NCBI RefSeq assembly: GCF_029338395.1
Contig: NZ_CP119809.1
Coordinates: 1,116,001 to 1,180,000, forward strand
DNA: 64,000 nt
Direction: 5' to 3'
DNA from: Halorussus caseinilyticus
Lineage (GTDB): Archaea > Halobacteriota > Halobacteria > Halobacteriales > Haladaptataceae
Below, piece after piece: positions 8,145 through 16,813 of the stretch (its first letter is position 1; every line of letters begins with the position of its first letter). The notes under the pieces are model-generated. The model was not told where the DNA came from and did no database searches. It saw only the letters and a program-made list of their open reading frames with translations. A program made the position numbers and the translations under genes.

Positions 8145-8624
8145 TCAGAATCGCGGCGGGTTCTTCTCCGGTTGCTGGTAGACTTCCGTCGTGTGGTTGC
8201 CACACGACTGGCATTCGAGGGTCTCGCGGATGTACACCCGACTCGACTTCTCGGAGTCGCGCCGAATCGGTCGCTTCGAGACTCGCTCCTTCGAGAACGG
8301 GGTGTCGCACTCGTTACACGCCGTGTCGTCCCGGACGGCGTAGTAGCCGACGCCGAATCCGAACAGGAAGACGCCGCTCAGGACGCTCCACGGCGGGAGT
8401 CCGGCCCACTCGCTGGGTTCGAAGACGAACGCGTAGAACTGCCGAACCAAGACGAGCAGTCCGACCGCGGCCGACCCGCCGAACAGGACGAACCGGCGGC
8501 CGACGAGCCGGTGAAAGAACCCGTAGAACGAGACCCACGGCCCGTACCTCGGGAGCGCATCTTCACTGCTCTCGTCTTCTTCGAGGTCGGTTTCGGTGGG
8601 AGTCTCGCTGATATTACTGCTCAC
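8145..8624 (-). CDS. Two-TM membrane protein with C-terminal zinc ribbon
   Basis: The product is about 159 residues. An acidic N-terminal tail (ETPTETDLEEDESSED) precedes two membrane helices (FVLFGGSAAVGLLVLVRQFYAF and VLSGVFLFGFGVGYYAV). A cytosolic part then has two CxxC knuckles (CNECDTPF and CQSCGNH) separated by about 30 residues, a zinc-ribbon arrangement. I prefer GTG 8624, about 40 bases after a TATA-like AAATATAAG; TTG 8648 is an alternative. The function is unknown; related haloarchaeal proteins are annotated only as hypothetical membrane proteins. Confidence 0.65.
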   Translation of the reverse strand: MSSNISETPTETDLEEDESSEDALPRYGPWVSFYGFFHRLVGRRFVLFGGSAAVGLLVLVRQFYAFVFEPSEWAGLPPWSVLSGVFLFGFGVGYYAVRDDTACNECDTPFSKERVSKRPIRRDSEKSSRVYIRETLECQSCGNHTTEVYQQPEKNPPRF

Positions 8625-8708
8625 GGAGCGACTGCCTCTGAGCAACAATTACCATACTACTGACTTATATTTTATCCATATTTTACGGGATAGAGACAGG
8701 TAAAATGG

Positions 8709-9827
8709 CTACGCTTCGTCGCCCTCGGATTCGGTCCCGTCGCCGGGAGCGGACGCCGAGTCGCCGATGATTGCCTCCACGTCGGCGTGGTCGTGAAGCA
8801 GGTCCCGCATCGTCTCGACCGTCTCGGCGTCTCGGGTCCGACCGCTCCGAACCACGTCTTCGGCGCGCTCTATCGTCGTCAGCGTGTCCGACTGGACCAA
8901 CAGGACGGGGACGCCTTTCTCCTCGGCTTTACCGACGACGGCCCCCGGCGGCCGGAACCCGCCGGTCAGAATCAGGCACTTGACGCCCGGCGCTTCCAGC
9001 GCGACTCGCTGGAGGTCCGGCCGGTCGCCGCCGGTGATGAGCGCCGCGTCCTTCGTCCGGCGGAGGTGCCGAAGCGCCGAGTCGCCCGACATCGCGCCGA
9101 CGAGGAACCGCTCCACGAAGGCGTCACCGGGCGCGCTGTTCAACTGTTCGGCCGAGAGTTCCTCGGCGAGGTCCGCGACGGTCACGCCCGCCAACTCCTG
9201 TTCGCGCGGGACGACCCCGAGTACCGGGACGCCGCGGTTTTCGAGGAACGGGACCACCTCGGTCTCCAGTCCGTCGAAGTTGCCCTCTTGGACCGCGTTG
9301 AACAGCACGCCGAGGAGTCGGTCCTCACCGCCTGCCCGCACGTCGTCGGCGGCGGCCAGCAGGTCGTCCACGTCGCCGCTCTGCTCGTACTTCGAGAGGA
9401 GCAGGACCTCGGCGTCGAGGAGTTCGGCCACGTCGGGGTCGGTCAGACCCACGATGCCGCCGGTGGTGAGTTTCCCGCCGCCCTCGACGACCATGAGGTC
9501 CTTTCCTTCCGCGAGACTGTCGAAGCTCTCGCGGACCTGCTCGCGGAGTTCGTCGGGGTCCTCGCGGCCCCGAATCGCCTGCTCGACGAACGTCGGCGAG
9601 TAGACCACCGGTTCGAGGTTGTGCATCTCTGCGTCCAAGTCGAGCAGTTCCCGCGCGAGCATCGGGTCCTCGTCCAGCGTCTTGCCGACGTTGCTCTGGA
9701 GTCGGGTGCCCTTCGGTTTCATGTAGCCGACCGACAGGCCGCGCTCGGCGGCCAACTTTGCCAGCGCGAGCGCGACTGCGGTCTTGCCTGTACTCTCTTC
9801 GGTCGCGGTTACGAGTATCGTTTTCAT
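8709..9827 (-). CDS. Phosphotransacetylase-like protein with P-loop (BioD-like) and DRTGG domains
   Basis: The product is 372 residues. The N-terminal third is a BioD/cobyrinate-synthase-like P-loop domain with the nucleotide-binding loop TEESTGKTAVALALAKLA at about residues 8-25 and VVEGGGK near residue 115. A DRTGG domain (RFLVGAMSGDSALRHL to ALITGGDRPDLQ) occupies about residues 235-345. This arrangement is the N-terminal regulatory part of long phosphotransacetylases, here without the catalytic PTA domain. The gene overlaps the upstream acetyl-CoA synthetase by four bases (ATGA), so it probably senses or controls acetyl-CoA/acetate metabolism. That role is inference. Confidence 0.85.
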   Translation of the reverse strand: MKTILVTATEESTGKTAVALALAKLAAERGLSVGYMKPKGTRLQSNVGKTLDEDPMLARELLDLDAEMHNLEPVVYSPTFVEQAIRGREDPDELREQVRESFDSLAEGKDLMVVEGGGKLTTGGIVGLTDPDVAELLDAEVLLLSKYEQSGDVDDLLAAADDVRAGGEDRLLGVLFNAVQEGNFDGLETEVVPFLENRGVPVLGVVPREQELAGVTVADLAEELSAEQLNSAPGDAFVERFLVGAMSGDSALRHLRRTKDAALITGGDRPDLQRVALEAPGVKCLILTGGFRPPGAVVGKAEEKGVPVLLVQSDTLTTIERAEDVVRSGRTRDAETVETMRDLLHDHADVEAIIGDSASAPGDGTESEGDEA

Positions 9828-11944
9828 TGTCGTTCCAGTTCGTCGGTGTCTACGGTCAGTCGCACGTCCACGGCCTGTACCCCGTCTGGTCCGGCCACGA
9901 GGGGGTTCACGTCGAGTTCCAAGATTGCGGGGAAGTCGGTCACGAGTTGCGAGAGTCGCTGGAGGCTCTCTACGATGGCCTCTCTGTCCGCGGGGTCCCG
10001 GCCGCGCGCCCCTCGCAGGAGCGGCGCGGACCGAATCCCCTCGACCATCTCGGTCGCCTCGCGTGCGCTCACGGGCGCGACCCGCGTCTCGGTGTCCTCC
10101 AGCACTTCCACGAAGATGCCGCCGAGTCCGAACAGCAGAAGGGGACCGAACTGCGGGTCCCGGTTCATCCCGATGATGGTCTCGGTTCCGGAATCGAGGT
10201 CCACCATCTCTTGGACTTGGACCCCGAGGATGTCGGCGTCGGGTTGGTAGTTGCGGGCGCGAGTCACGAGGTCCTCGTAGGCGTCGTACACCTCCTCGTT
10301 CGGGACGCCGACCTTCACGCCGCCGATGTCGGACTTGTGGAGGATGTCGGGCGAGACGATTTTCATCACGACTTCGCCCTCGATGTCTTGGGCCGCGGCG
10401 ACGGCTTCCTCGGGTTTCTCGGCGATGGTACCCTCGGGCGTCGGAATGCCGTAGGCGTCTAACAGACCCATCGCCTCGACCCCGAGTCGGTTGTCGCCGC
10501 GGTCGGTCGCGCGCTCCAGAATCTCCCGGGCGCGCTCGCGGTCCACGTCGAACGTCTCGGGGTCCTCGTACTCGCGCTGGCTAATCGTCCGATAGCGCGA
10601 GAGGGCGTCGAGGCTCCGCACCGCGCGCGCGGGGTCAAAATAATTAGGGATGCCCGCCTCGCGCAGGACCTCCTTGGCCGACTCGGTTCGCTCGCCGCCC
10701 ATCAACACCGCGGCGGTCGGCTTTCCGTGTTCGGCCTGCAACTCGGTGACGACTTCGGCGAGTTGGTCGTAGTCGAGGACCGCCGTGGGAGCGGAGAGGA
10801 CCACAGCACACCCGACGTTCTCGTCGGCCAGCGCGATGTCGAGAGCTTTCTCGAACCGGTCGATGTCGGCGTCCCCGATGGCGTCGATGGGGTTGTAGAT
10901 GTTTGCCTCGTCGGGCATCGCCTCCGAGAGTTCCGAGAGGGTCTCCTCGGAGAACGACGCCAGCGAGAGGTTCGAGTCGCCCACCGCGTCGGTGGTCATC
11001 ACGCCCGGACCGCCCGCGTTGGTCACGATGGCAACGTCGTCGGACTCGGGAATCGGTTGGCCCGACAGAATCTGGGCGAAGTCGAACAGCTCTTGGACGT
11101 TCTCGACGCGCAGGACGCCCGCCTGTTCGAGTCCGGCCTCGTAGGCCTGTTCGCTCCCGGCGAGGGTGCCGGTGTGCGAGGAGACCGCCTGCGCACCGGC
11201 CTCGGTCCGGCCCGACTTGACCATCACGATGGGGGTGTCGTCGGTCACGTCGCGGGCGGCGTCGATGAACTCGCCGCCGTGTTCGACGCCTTCGAGATAC
11301 CCCAAGATTACGTCGGTGTCGGGGTCGTCGCCCCACGCCTCCACGAAGTCGGTCTCGTCGAGGACGGCCTTGTTCCCCAGCGACACCACGTCCTTGAAGC
11401 CGATGCCCTCGTCGTTGGCCCAGTCGAGGACCGCAGTGATGAACGCCCCCGACTGACTCATGAAGGAGATGGACCCGGAAAGTGCGTTCTCGGGGCCGAA
11501 CGTGGCGTTGAGGCCGGTGGGCGTACTCATCACGCCGAGGCTGTTCGGCCCGACCACGTTGAGGTCGTACTCCTCGGCCACCTCGGTCAGTTCGCGCTCC
11601 CGACTCGCGCCCTCGCTCCCGGTCTCGCCGAACCCGGCGGTGATGACCACGACGTTCTCGACGCCGGACTCGCCGCACTGTCGGACCGCCTCGACCGCGA
11701 TTTTCGGCGGCACGACGACTACCGCGAGGTTCAGTTCGCCCGGCACGTCCGCGATGTCGGGGTAGCACTTCAGCCCCAGCACGTCGTCGTAGTTGGGGTT
11801 CACCGGAACCGTCTCGCCCGCGAAGTCCGCCCGCAGGTTCTCCGTAATCGCGCGACCGATTGACCCGTCGCTCTCGGTCGCGCCGATTACGGCGACTCGC
11901 TCTGGCGCGAACAGTCCCGACAACCCTCCTGTGTTCTCGTCCAC
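9824..11944 (-). CDS. Acetate-CoA ligase (ADP-forming), fused alpha-beta subunits
   Basis: The product is 706 residues. The CoA-binding part comes first (RVAVIGATESDGSIGRAI, residues about 14-31), followed by two ligase-CoA domains with the phospho-histidine loop SSHTGTLAGSEQAYEA near residue 255. From about residue 485 comes an ATP-grasp domain (GIPTPEGTIAEKPEEAV, VVMKIVSPDILHKSDIGGV, EMVDLDSGTETIIGMNRDPQFGPLLLFGLGG in parts). This domain order is that of archaeal ADP-forming acyl-CoA synthetases, which convert acetyl-CoA + ADP + Pi to acetate + ATP + CoA, conserving energy. The start codon is GTG. It forms an operon with the DRTGG protein. Confidence 0.93.
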   Translation of the reverse strand: MDENTGGLSGLFAPERVAVIGATESDGSIGRAITENLRADFAGETVPVNPNYDDVLGLKCYPDIADVPGELNLAVVVVPPKIAVEAVRQCGESGVENVVVITAGFGETGSEGASRERELTEVAEEYDLNVVGPNSLGVMSTPTGLNATFGPENALSGSISFMSQSGAFITAVLDWANDEGIGFKDVVSLGNKAVLDETDFVEAWGDDPDTDVILGYLEGVEHGGEFIDAARDVTDDTPIVMVKSGRTEAGAQAVSSHTGTLAGSEQAYEAGLEQAGVLRVENVQELFDFAQILSGQPIPESDDVAIVTNAGGPGVMTTDAVGDSNLSLASFSEETLSELSEAMPDEANIYNPIDAIGDADIDRFEKALDIALADENVGCAVVLSAPTAVLDYDQLAEVVTELQAEHGKPTAAVLMGGERTESAKEVLREAGIPNYFDPARAVRSLDALSRYRTISQREYEDPETFDVDRERAREILERATDRGDNRLGVEAMGLLDAYGIPTPEGTIAEKPEEAVAAAQDIEGEVVMKIVSPDILHKSDIGGVKVGVPNEEVYDAYEDLVTRARNYQPDADILGVQVQEMVDLDSGTETIIGMNRDPQFGPLLLFGLGGIFVEVLEDTETRVAPVSAREATEMVEGIRSAPLLRGARGRDPADREAIVESLQRLSQLVTDFPAILELDVNPLVAGPDGVQAVDVRLTVDTDELERQ

Positions 11945-12223
11945 GCTCGGAGGTTCGCCGGATTCGCGCTTAAAAGTGATGTCCCGTTTCAGGACGGTGG
12001 GAATCGGGCGCGTCGGCGAGTCCTCGCCGTCGTCGCCGATAGTCCGAAAACGACGCTCGGTCCGCCAGTTGTAACAACTTGACCCTACCCGAACACAACC
12101 GCGGCCAACCGCCGCAAAACCCCGATTATTTACTCGGATGTGAAATCAAAAATCCGGAGAAGGAGCCGCGAGACTCGCGTAAATGGTGCATAATTATACG
12201 TCCGGGTACTCTTTCTTCACTCG
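11945..12223. promoter_or_regulatory. Divergent intergenic region with pckA TATA box
   Basis: On the plus strand CATAATTATAC (about 12189-12199) lies about 25 bases before the pckA ATG at 12224. This implies a leaderless, probably strongly transcribed gene. No other gene or repeat is visible in this region. Confidence 0.55.
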
Positions 12224-13756
12224 ATGTCAGAATCCGGGAAGTCAGTTCAATCGCTGGAGACAGCGCTTCCAGACCCGGCCGAAGCGGACGACGTAATATA
12301 CGACCCGTCGCTGGACCGACTGCGCGAGTTCTCCGAGCATCTCGAAACCACCACGGAGTTCGGTTCGCCGTCGTACGTCAGCGACGAGCGGTCGCGCAAC
12401 GCCGACAAGACGAAGAACGCGGTCGATTCGGAGTTCGGCGCGAGCGACTACGCCCGCGTCGAAGAGGCGTTCGAGGCGGCCCGCGAGCGAGAGATGGTGT
12501 GCGTGGACCGCCGGATGGGACGCTACGACGACCACTCGTACGTCTGTCGCCTCTACGTCCCCAAGGAGTACGGTCGCATCGCGCTGGCGTGGGCGAAACT
12601 CTTCGAGCCGGTGGAGGACGAAGGCGACTCCCGACCGGACCCGGACTTCGTGACGGTGCAGGTGCCCGACTTCGAAGAGACGGCCATCCGCATCCTACCC
12701 GACGAGGGCGTCACGGCCGTCCTCGGGAGCGACTACACCGGCGAGGCCAAAAAGTCGTTCCTCCGGTTGTTCATGTACTACGCCAAAAAGCAGGGCGGTC
12801 TCGGTCTCCACGCCGGGAGCAAACGGGTCCGACTGGCCGACGACTCCGGCGACCTTCAAGAGGTCGGACAGGCGTTCCTCGGCCTGTCGGCCACCGGCAA
12901 GTCCACCCTGACCGCGCACGGTCTCTGGTTGGACGAGGAGTCGGGCGAAGAGGCGACGATGCTTCAGGACGACGTGTGCGCCCTGCTCCCCGACGGGACG
13001 ATTGCCGGGAGCGAGGGCAACGGTCTCTACGTCAAGACCATCGGACTCGACGCCGACGAGCAACCCGCGATGCACGCCGCCGTGACCGACGAGTCGGCCG
13101 TCCTCGAAAACGTGGACGTGTCCGACGACGGCACCGTGGACTTCGACAGCGACCGACACACCTCGAACGGCCGGGCGGTCATCGAACGCGAGCAACTCTC
13201 GTCGGCGGGCGAGGACATCGACCTCGACAGCGTGGACCAAGTGTTCTTCATCACCCGAAACCCGGTGATGCCGCCGGTGGCGAAACTCTCGCCCGAGGAG
13301 GCCGCCGTCGCGTTCATGCTCGGCGAGTCCATCCAGACCAGCGCGGGCGACCTCTCGAAGGCCGGGGAGTCCATCCGCGTGGTCGGTACCAACCCGTTCA
13401 TCGTCGGGTCGAAAGGCGAGGAGGGCAACCGCTTCCGGAACCTCGTGGCCGACCTCGACGTGGACTGCTTCGTCATCAACACGGGCCACCTCGGGGCCGA
13501 CCAGAAGGACATCGGCGTCGAGGAGTCGGTGACGATTCTGCGCGAAATCGCCCGCGGGACGGTCAGTTGGCGCGACGACGCCGCGACCGGTCTGACGGTG
13601 CCGAGCGAGGTGCCCGGCATGGACATCTCGGCGTTCGACGTGGCCGAGAACGTCGAGAATCTGGACGAGAAACTGGCGAAACTCCGGACCGAACGCCGGA
13701 CCCACCTCGACACCTTCGAGGACTTGGACGACGAGATTCGGGACGCGGTGTACTGA
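12224..13756 (+). CDS. pckA: Phosphoenolpyruvate carboxykinase (ATP)
   Basis: The product is 510 residues. It carries the PEPCK-ATP kinase-1a P-loop FLGLSATGKSTLTAHGLWL (about residues 217-235), the kinase-2 motif MLQDDVCAL close after it, and VFFITRNPVMPPVAKLSPEEAAVAFMLGES (quoted in part), the region that binds the nucleotide and contains the conserved phosphate-contacting residues. It converts oxaloacetate + ATP to PEP + CO2 + ADP, the first committed step of gluconeogenesis. Haloarchaea that grow on organic and amino acids need this enzyme. It is a single gene with its own leaderless promoter, next to the acetyl-CoA synthetase operon, so central carbon genes cluster here. Confidence 0.9.
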   Translation: MSESGKSVQSLETALPDPAEADDVIYDPSLDRLREFSEHLETTTEFGSPSYVSDERSRNADKTKNAVDSEFGASDYARVEEAFEAAREREMVCVDRRMGRYDDHSYVCRLYVPKEYGRIALAWAKLFEPVEDEGDSRPDPDFVTVQVPDFEETAIRILPDEGVTAVLGSDYTGEAKKSFLRLFMYYAKKQGGLGLHAGSKRVRLADDSGDLQEVGQAFLGLSATGKSTLTAHGLWLDEESGEEATMLQDDVCALLPDGTIAGSEGNGLYVKTIGLDADEQPAMHAAVTDESAVLENVDVSDDGTVDFDSDRHTSNGRAVIEREQLSSAGEDIDLDSVDQVFFITRNPVMPPVAKLSPEEAAVAFMLGESIQTSAGDLSKAGESIRVVGTNPFIVGSKGEEGNRFRNLVADLDVDCFVINTGHLGADQKDIGVEESVTILREIARGTVSWRDDAATGLTVPSEVPGMDISAFDVAENVENLDEKLAKLRTERRTHLDTFEDLDDEIRDAVY

Positions 13757-13789
13757 CCGGTCGGTTCTCTTCGCTCCCTTTCTGCGCGC

Positions 13790-14005
13790 TCACTCCCGCG
13801 AACAGGTGTCGATACCGAGCAGTGCGTTCACGCCGCAGAACCGCGTGACGGCGTTGAACAGCAGTCCCGCGCCCGCCAGCGCCGCGGCGACGCCGATACC
13901 CCGGCGCGCGGTGAGAAACGCGCCGACTGCGACTGCGACCAGCGCGATTCCGACGACTGCGCGAGCGATGCGGTCGGTCCCGCCGACGTTCCGTTGGAGT
14001 GCCAT
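13790..14005 (-). CDS. YgaP-like membrane domain (DUF2892) protein
   Basis: The product is 71 residues. It starts MALQRNVGGTDRIARAVVGI, the standard opening of the inner-membrane YgaP-like DUF2892 domain, and contains two membrane helices (ALVAVAVGAFLTA and VAAALAGAGLLFNAVTRFCG) with a short tail. In other organisms this domain accompanies rhodanese or sulfide-handling proteins; here it stands alone. The ATG 14005 start matches the family. Confidence 0.85.
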   Translation of the reverse strand: MALQRNVGGTDRIARAVVGIALVAVAVGAFLTARRGIGVAAALAGAGLLFNAVTRFCGVNALLGIDTCSRE

Positions 14006-14150
14006 ACCCGGACCTGAGGGCCGAAGCCAGTTAGTTCTACGCCGGACGCGACGGCGGGGTCGGCCTGACGGGGTGCGCTCGGTGCGACAGACCACCGAGA
14101 TGCACCTGCCCGACCGACGGGACGCGCCCGACCGACAGTCTAGATGGACG

Positions 14151-14190
14151 AAGCCCCGCCCGCTCGCGGAACCGCGAGCGGGCGGGGCTT
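14151..14190 (-). terminator. Perfect 19-bp hairpin, probable terminator
   Basis: The arms at 14151-14169 and 14172-14190 (AAGCCCCGCCCGCTCGCGG and its exact complement) enclose an AA loop. The hairpin lies 36 bases past the stop of the minus-strand GIY-YIG gene, so it most likely ends that transcript. There is no long T-run, so the call rests on position and stem strength. Confidence 0.6.
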
Positions 14191-14225
14191 TCGAAGCGTT
14201 CGTCACCGAGATTCGAGACCGGAAC

Positions 14226-14645
14226 TCACTCGCTCGCCGACTCGTGTGCCCGCCGAACGTCGCGTTCCAGCGCCTCGCGCGCCGGAGCGAACTGCAGGTG
14301 GGAGTCGCAGTCGCAGTCCGACGCGCCGAGACCGGCGACGGACTCGGCCGCTCGCCCGACGTTCCGACTGACTTCGCACTCCACGTCCGCGCCCCCCGTC
14401 TTCACCACCGCCGCGACTCGACTCTCGGGGTGGCCCAGCAGGTAATCGACGTGCCAGTGGCGGGCGTCTCGCTCCCCGGCGGCGAGTTCGCGGTGACGCT
14501 CGACGCGCGCGAACCCGCCGGTTCCGAACGCGCTCCCGGTGTAGGCGTACCACCCGGCCGACAGGTCACGCTCGCCCGCCGCGCCGAACTCGACAGTCGC
14601 GCCGCCTTCGAGTTCCACTAGCAATGTATAGGTTCCTTTTGGCAT
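14226..14645 (-). CDS. DUF123 GIY-YIG nuclease-family protein
   Basis: This 139-residue protein matches the stand-alone DUF123 branch of the GIY-YIG superfamily: KGTYTLLVELEGG, then GWYAYTGSAFGTGGFARVERH (parts of the GIY-YIG core, with GWYAYTGSA in place of the literal motif), then RHWHVDYLLGHPESRV. A cysteine pair (ASDCDCDSHLQFAP) resembles the conserved CxCxSH of the family. Such proteins are predicted to bind or cut DNA, and the physiological role is unknown. It lies 33 bases downstream of the DUF4149-like membrane gene on the same strand. Confidence 0.85.
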   Translation of the reverse strand: MPKGTYTLLVELEGGATVEFGAAGERDLSAGWYAYTGSAFGTGGFARVERHRELAAGERDARHWHVDYLLGHPESRVAAVVKTGGADVECEVSRNVGRAAESVAGLGASDCDCDSHLQFAPAREALERDVRRAHESASE

Positions 14646-14678
14646 CGTATTTCTTCCTTTGGAATATATTTGAATTTC

Positions 14679-15095
14679 TCAAACGTTGGAGACGACCAGT
14701 CCGACGGCGACGGCGAGCATCGTCACGCCGTTGAGCGCGACCGACTGCTTGTGGTACTGCGCGAAGGCATCGTCGCCCGCCGCCTCCATCTTCGGGATGA
14801 GGACCTGCCGGGCGTAGAGGTCGAGAGCGACCCCGACTAGCGCGAGCGCGGCGAGGAGACCCCCGCCGTAGGGACCGACGCCGACGACCAGCGCGGCGGC
14901 GACCGCGACGACCCCGAGCGCCGCGCCGAACGAGTAGTACTTCGGGAAGATGGCGTTGACGACCCGCCCCGCGTCGTCGCCCAACACGTCGAACGTCGTC
15001 GGCGCGCCGACGAACGAGAAGAAGACGATGCTCCCGAGCCAGATTCCGAGTGCGGCGTCTACGACGGTCGTGAGAGCGGTTTCGAGGAAGCTCAT
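14679..15095 (-). CDS. DUF4149-like four-helix membrane protein
   Basis: The product is 138 residues with four membrane helices: ALGIWLGSIVFFSFVGAPTTF, SFGAALGVVAVAAALVVGVG, GLLAALALVGVALDLYA and VTMLAVAVGLVVSNV. The FVGAPTTFDVLG and IFPKYYSFG segments match the DUF4149 pattern. The function is unknown. It is probably co-transcribed with the downstream GIY-YIG gene. Confidence 0.75.
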   Translation of the reverse strand: MSFLETALTTVVDAALGIWLGSIVFFSFVGAPTTFDVLGDDAGRVVNAIFPKYYSFGAALGVVAVAAALVVGVGPYGGGLLAALALVGVALDLYARQVLIPKMEAAGDDAFAQYHKQSVALNGVTMLAVAVGLVVSNV

Positions 15096-15232
15096 GTCCG
15101 GCGGTTCGGACGCGCGGGAAATCAAGGATTCGAATAGCGGGACGAGCGTAGTGCGTGCCGTCGGCGGTGACTCGGAGACGGAGAAAGTCGAGGGAAGAGT
15201 CGAGACCACGGAGAAAGTCGGGGGACGCTAGC
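15096..15232. other. Intergenic segment before repeat copy B
   Basis: Nothing coding is supported. Around 15173-15225 GAGAAAGTCG occurs three times in a short G/A-rich stretch, a minor direct repeat just before the dispersed repeat element. Confidence 0.4.
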
Positions 15233-15414
15233 TCCTGCGTGAGCCGCTCAGAACTGCACAGCACCGCCGACCGCCACCGCCGACCGCAACCCCACCGCCA
15301 CCGCGCCCCCGTTCCTCCCCGCGTGCGTCTGCGCTCGCGGGGGACCGCGAGCGCGAGCGCAGACGCGGCGCATCCCGTGGTCGGTGTCGCCGGGCGCGTT
15401 TCCGGTGGTGGGTG
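15229..15414 (+). repeat. Dispersed intergenic repeat, copy B (left arm of inverted pair)
   Basis: From 15233 to 15414 it is the reverse complement of 19517-19685, with only one substitution and one 13-bp insertion in its ACCGC tract. The blocks are TCCTGCGTGAGCCGCTCAG, the ACCGC-rich tract, GTTCCTCCCCGCG, then a perfect 15-bp hairpin (15325-15339 with 15352-15366) and the closing GCGGCGCATCCCGTGG. It belongs to subfamily II with copies C and E. Confidence 0.85.
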
Positions 15415-15596
15415 GCGTCGGGCACGTCCCGTGGTCGATGTGGCCGAGCGGGGTCTCGTGGTCTGTCGCGGTTCTCGGTTCCGTGGTCCGTTGCAGTCCC
15501 GCGTCTCGTCTCCGCGGCGTCTCGCGCGTCGGCTTTTTCGCCCGTCTCTGTCCCGTCGGTAAACCCTTTTCCGGCGTCCTGCCGACGATACGGCCG
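15415..15596. other. Upstream region of the sugar kinase
   Basis: This is GC-rich DNA with repeated short GTGGTC/GGTCTCG words and no clear gene. The open frame running through it in phase with the kinase shows no family similarity before residue MTDTNPDILVAGE. Confidence 0.4.
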
Positions 15597-16619
15597 ATGA
15601 CCGACACCAACCCCGACATCCTCGTCGCTGGCGAAGCCCTGATAGACTTCTTGCCCGACGGCCCCGGCCCGCTTTCGGGCGTCGAGAACTTCTCGCGGCG
15701 CGCGGGCGGCGCGCCCGCCAACGTCGCGGTCGCGCTGGCGCGTCTCGACGCCGTACCGTGGTTCTGGACTCGCGTGGGCGAGGACCCCTTCGGCGACCAT
15801 CTCGCGGAGACGCTCGCGTCGTTCGGTGTCCCCGACCGGTTCGTCGAGCGCGACCCCGCGGCCAAGACCGCGCTGGCGTTCGTCAGTCACGACGCGGACG
15901 CCGACCGCGCCTTTACCTTCTACCGCGACGGGACCGCCGACACGCGCGTCGAACCCGGCGGGGTCCCCGACGAAATCCTCGATTCGGTGTCGTGGGTCTA
16001 CGTCGGCGGCGTGATGCTCGCGGCCGACCCCGGCCGGACGGCCACGCTGGACCTCGCCGAACGCGCTAGCGAGCGCGACTGCACCGTGGTCTTCGACCCC
16101 AACGCACGCCCGGAGCTGTGGGATTCCGACGAGGAGTTCGCCACAGCAGTCCACGAGATGCTGGCCTACGCCGACGTGGTGAAGGCCACGCCGGAAGACC
16201 TCGCCGCCGCCGGGTTCGGGAGCGAGGACGCGGAAGACGAGAGCGAGTCGCCCGAGAACCTCGCCGCGTCAGTCGTCGAGTCCGGGCCGCACACCGTCCT
16301 GCTCACGCTCGGCGGGTCGGGTGCGTTCGCGCGCTCGACCGACGCGGCTCCGTGGGGGTCGGGCGCGGCCTCCCACGGCGGCTACGAAGTCGAGTCGGTT
16401 GCGGACACGACCGGTGCAGGAGACGCCTTTACTGCCGGGGCGCTGGCCGCCTTCGCTACCGGCACGGACCGCGAGGGTGGAGCGACCACGGACCCGACCG
16501 ACCGCTCGCTCTCGGACCTCCTCGGGTTCGCCAACGCGGTGGCGGCGGTCACGACGACTGCGCCGGGCGCGATGACGGCGTTGCCGACCCGCGAGGAGGT
16601 CCGGCAGTTCCGCCAGTGA
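15597..16619 (+). CDS. PfkB-family carbohydrate kinase (fructokinase-like)
   Basis: The product is 340 residues. It opens with ILVAGEALIDFLPDGPGPLSGVENF, then the PfkB signature 1 region RRAGGAPANVAVALARLDA. The C-terminal signature 2 is DTTGAGDAFTAGALAAFA, with the catalytic Asp in GAGD. This profile fits fructokinase/ribokinase enzymes that phosphorylate a ketose with ATP; fructose is the best guess but the substrate is not proven. It is followed by otsA on the same strand after about 190 bases. Both lie inside the B/C inverted-repeat pair. Confidence 0.88.
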   Translation: MTDTNPDILVAGEALIDFLPDGPGPLSGVENFSRRAGGAPANVAVALARLDAVPWFWTRVGEDPFGDHLAETLASFGVPDRFVERDPAAKTALAFVSHDADADRAFTFYRDGTADTRVEPGGVPDEILDSVSWVYVGGVMLAADPGRTATLDLAERASERDCTVVFDPNARPELWDSDEEFATAVHEMLAYADVVKATPEDLAAAGFGSEDAEDESESPENLAASVVESGPHTVLLTLGGSGAFARSTDAAPWGSGAASHGGYEVESVADTTGAGDAFTAGALAAFATGTDREGGATTDPTDRSLSDLLGFANAVAAVTTTAPGAMTALPTREEVRQFRQ

Positions 16620-16813
16620 GGGTCAGAACGCTTCGGGAGCGGGGCGGCCCGGAAGTTCCGGAAGTAAGGAAGTTCTCGACGAAAGCGGGCGAACTTCGAG
16701 TCCCGGCACCCAAAACCAGATGATGCTGTACGACGTTACCAGAAAACGATGCATCTCTCGACTCCAGTTCTATCGACCTCGAAGCCTGACCGAAACGGCC
16801 GTACACGCTCGCC

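Noticed and set aside
12079-13848. A 589-codon frame overlapping pckA
   Set aside because: The pckA frame has the full kinase motifs and a leaderless promoter. The other frame is Arg-rich noise.
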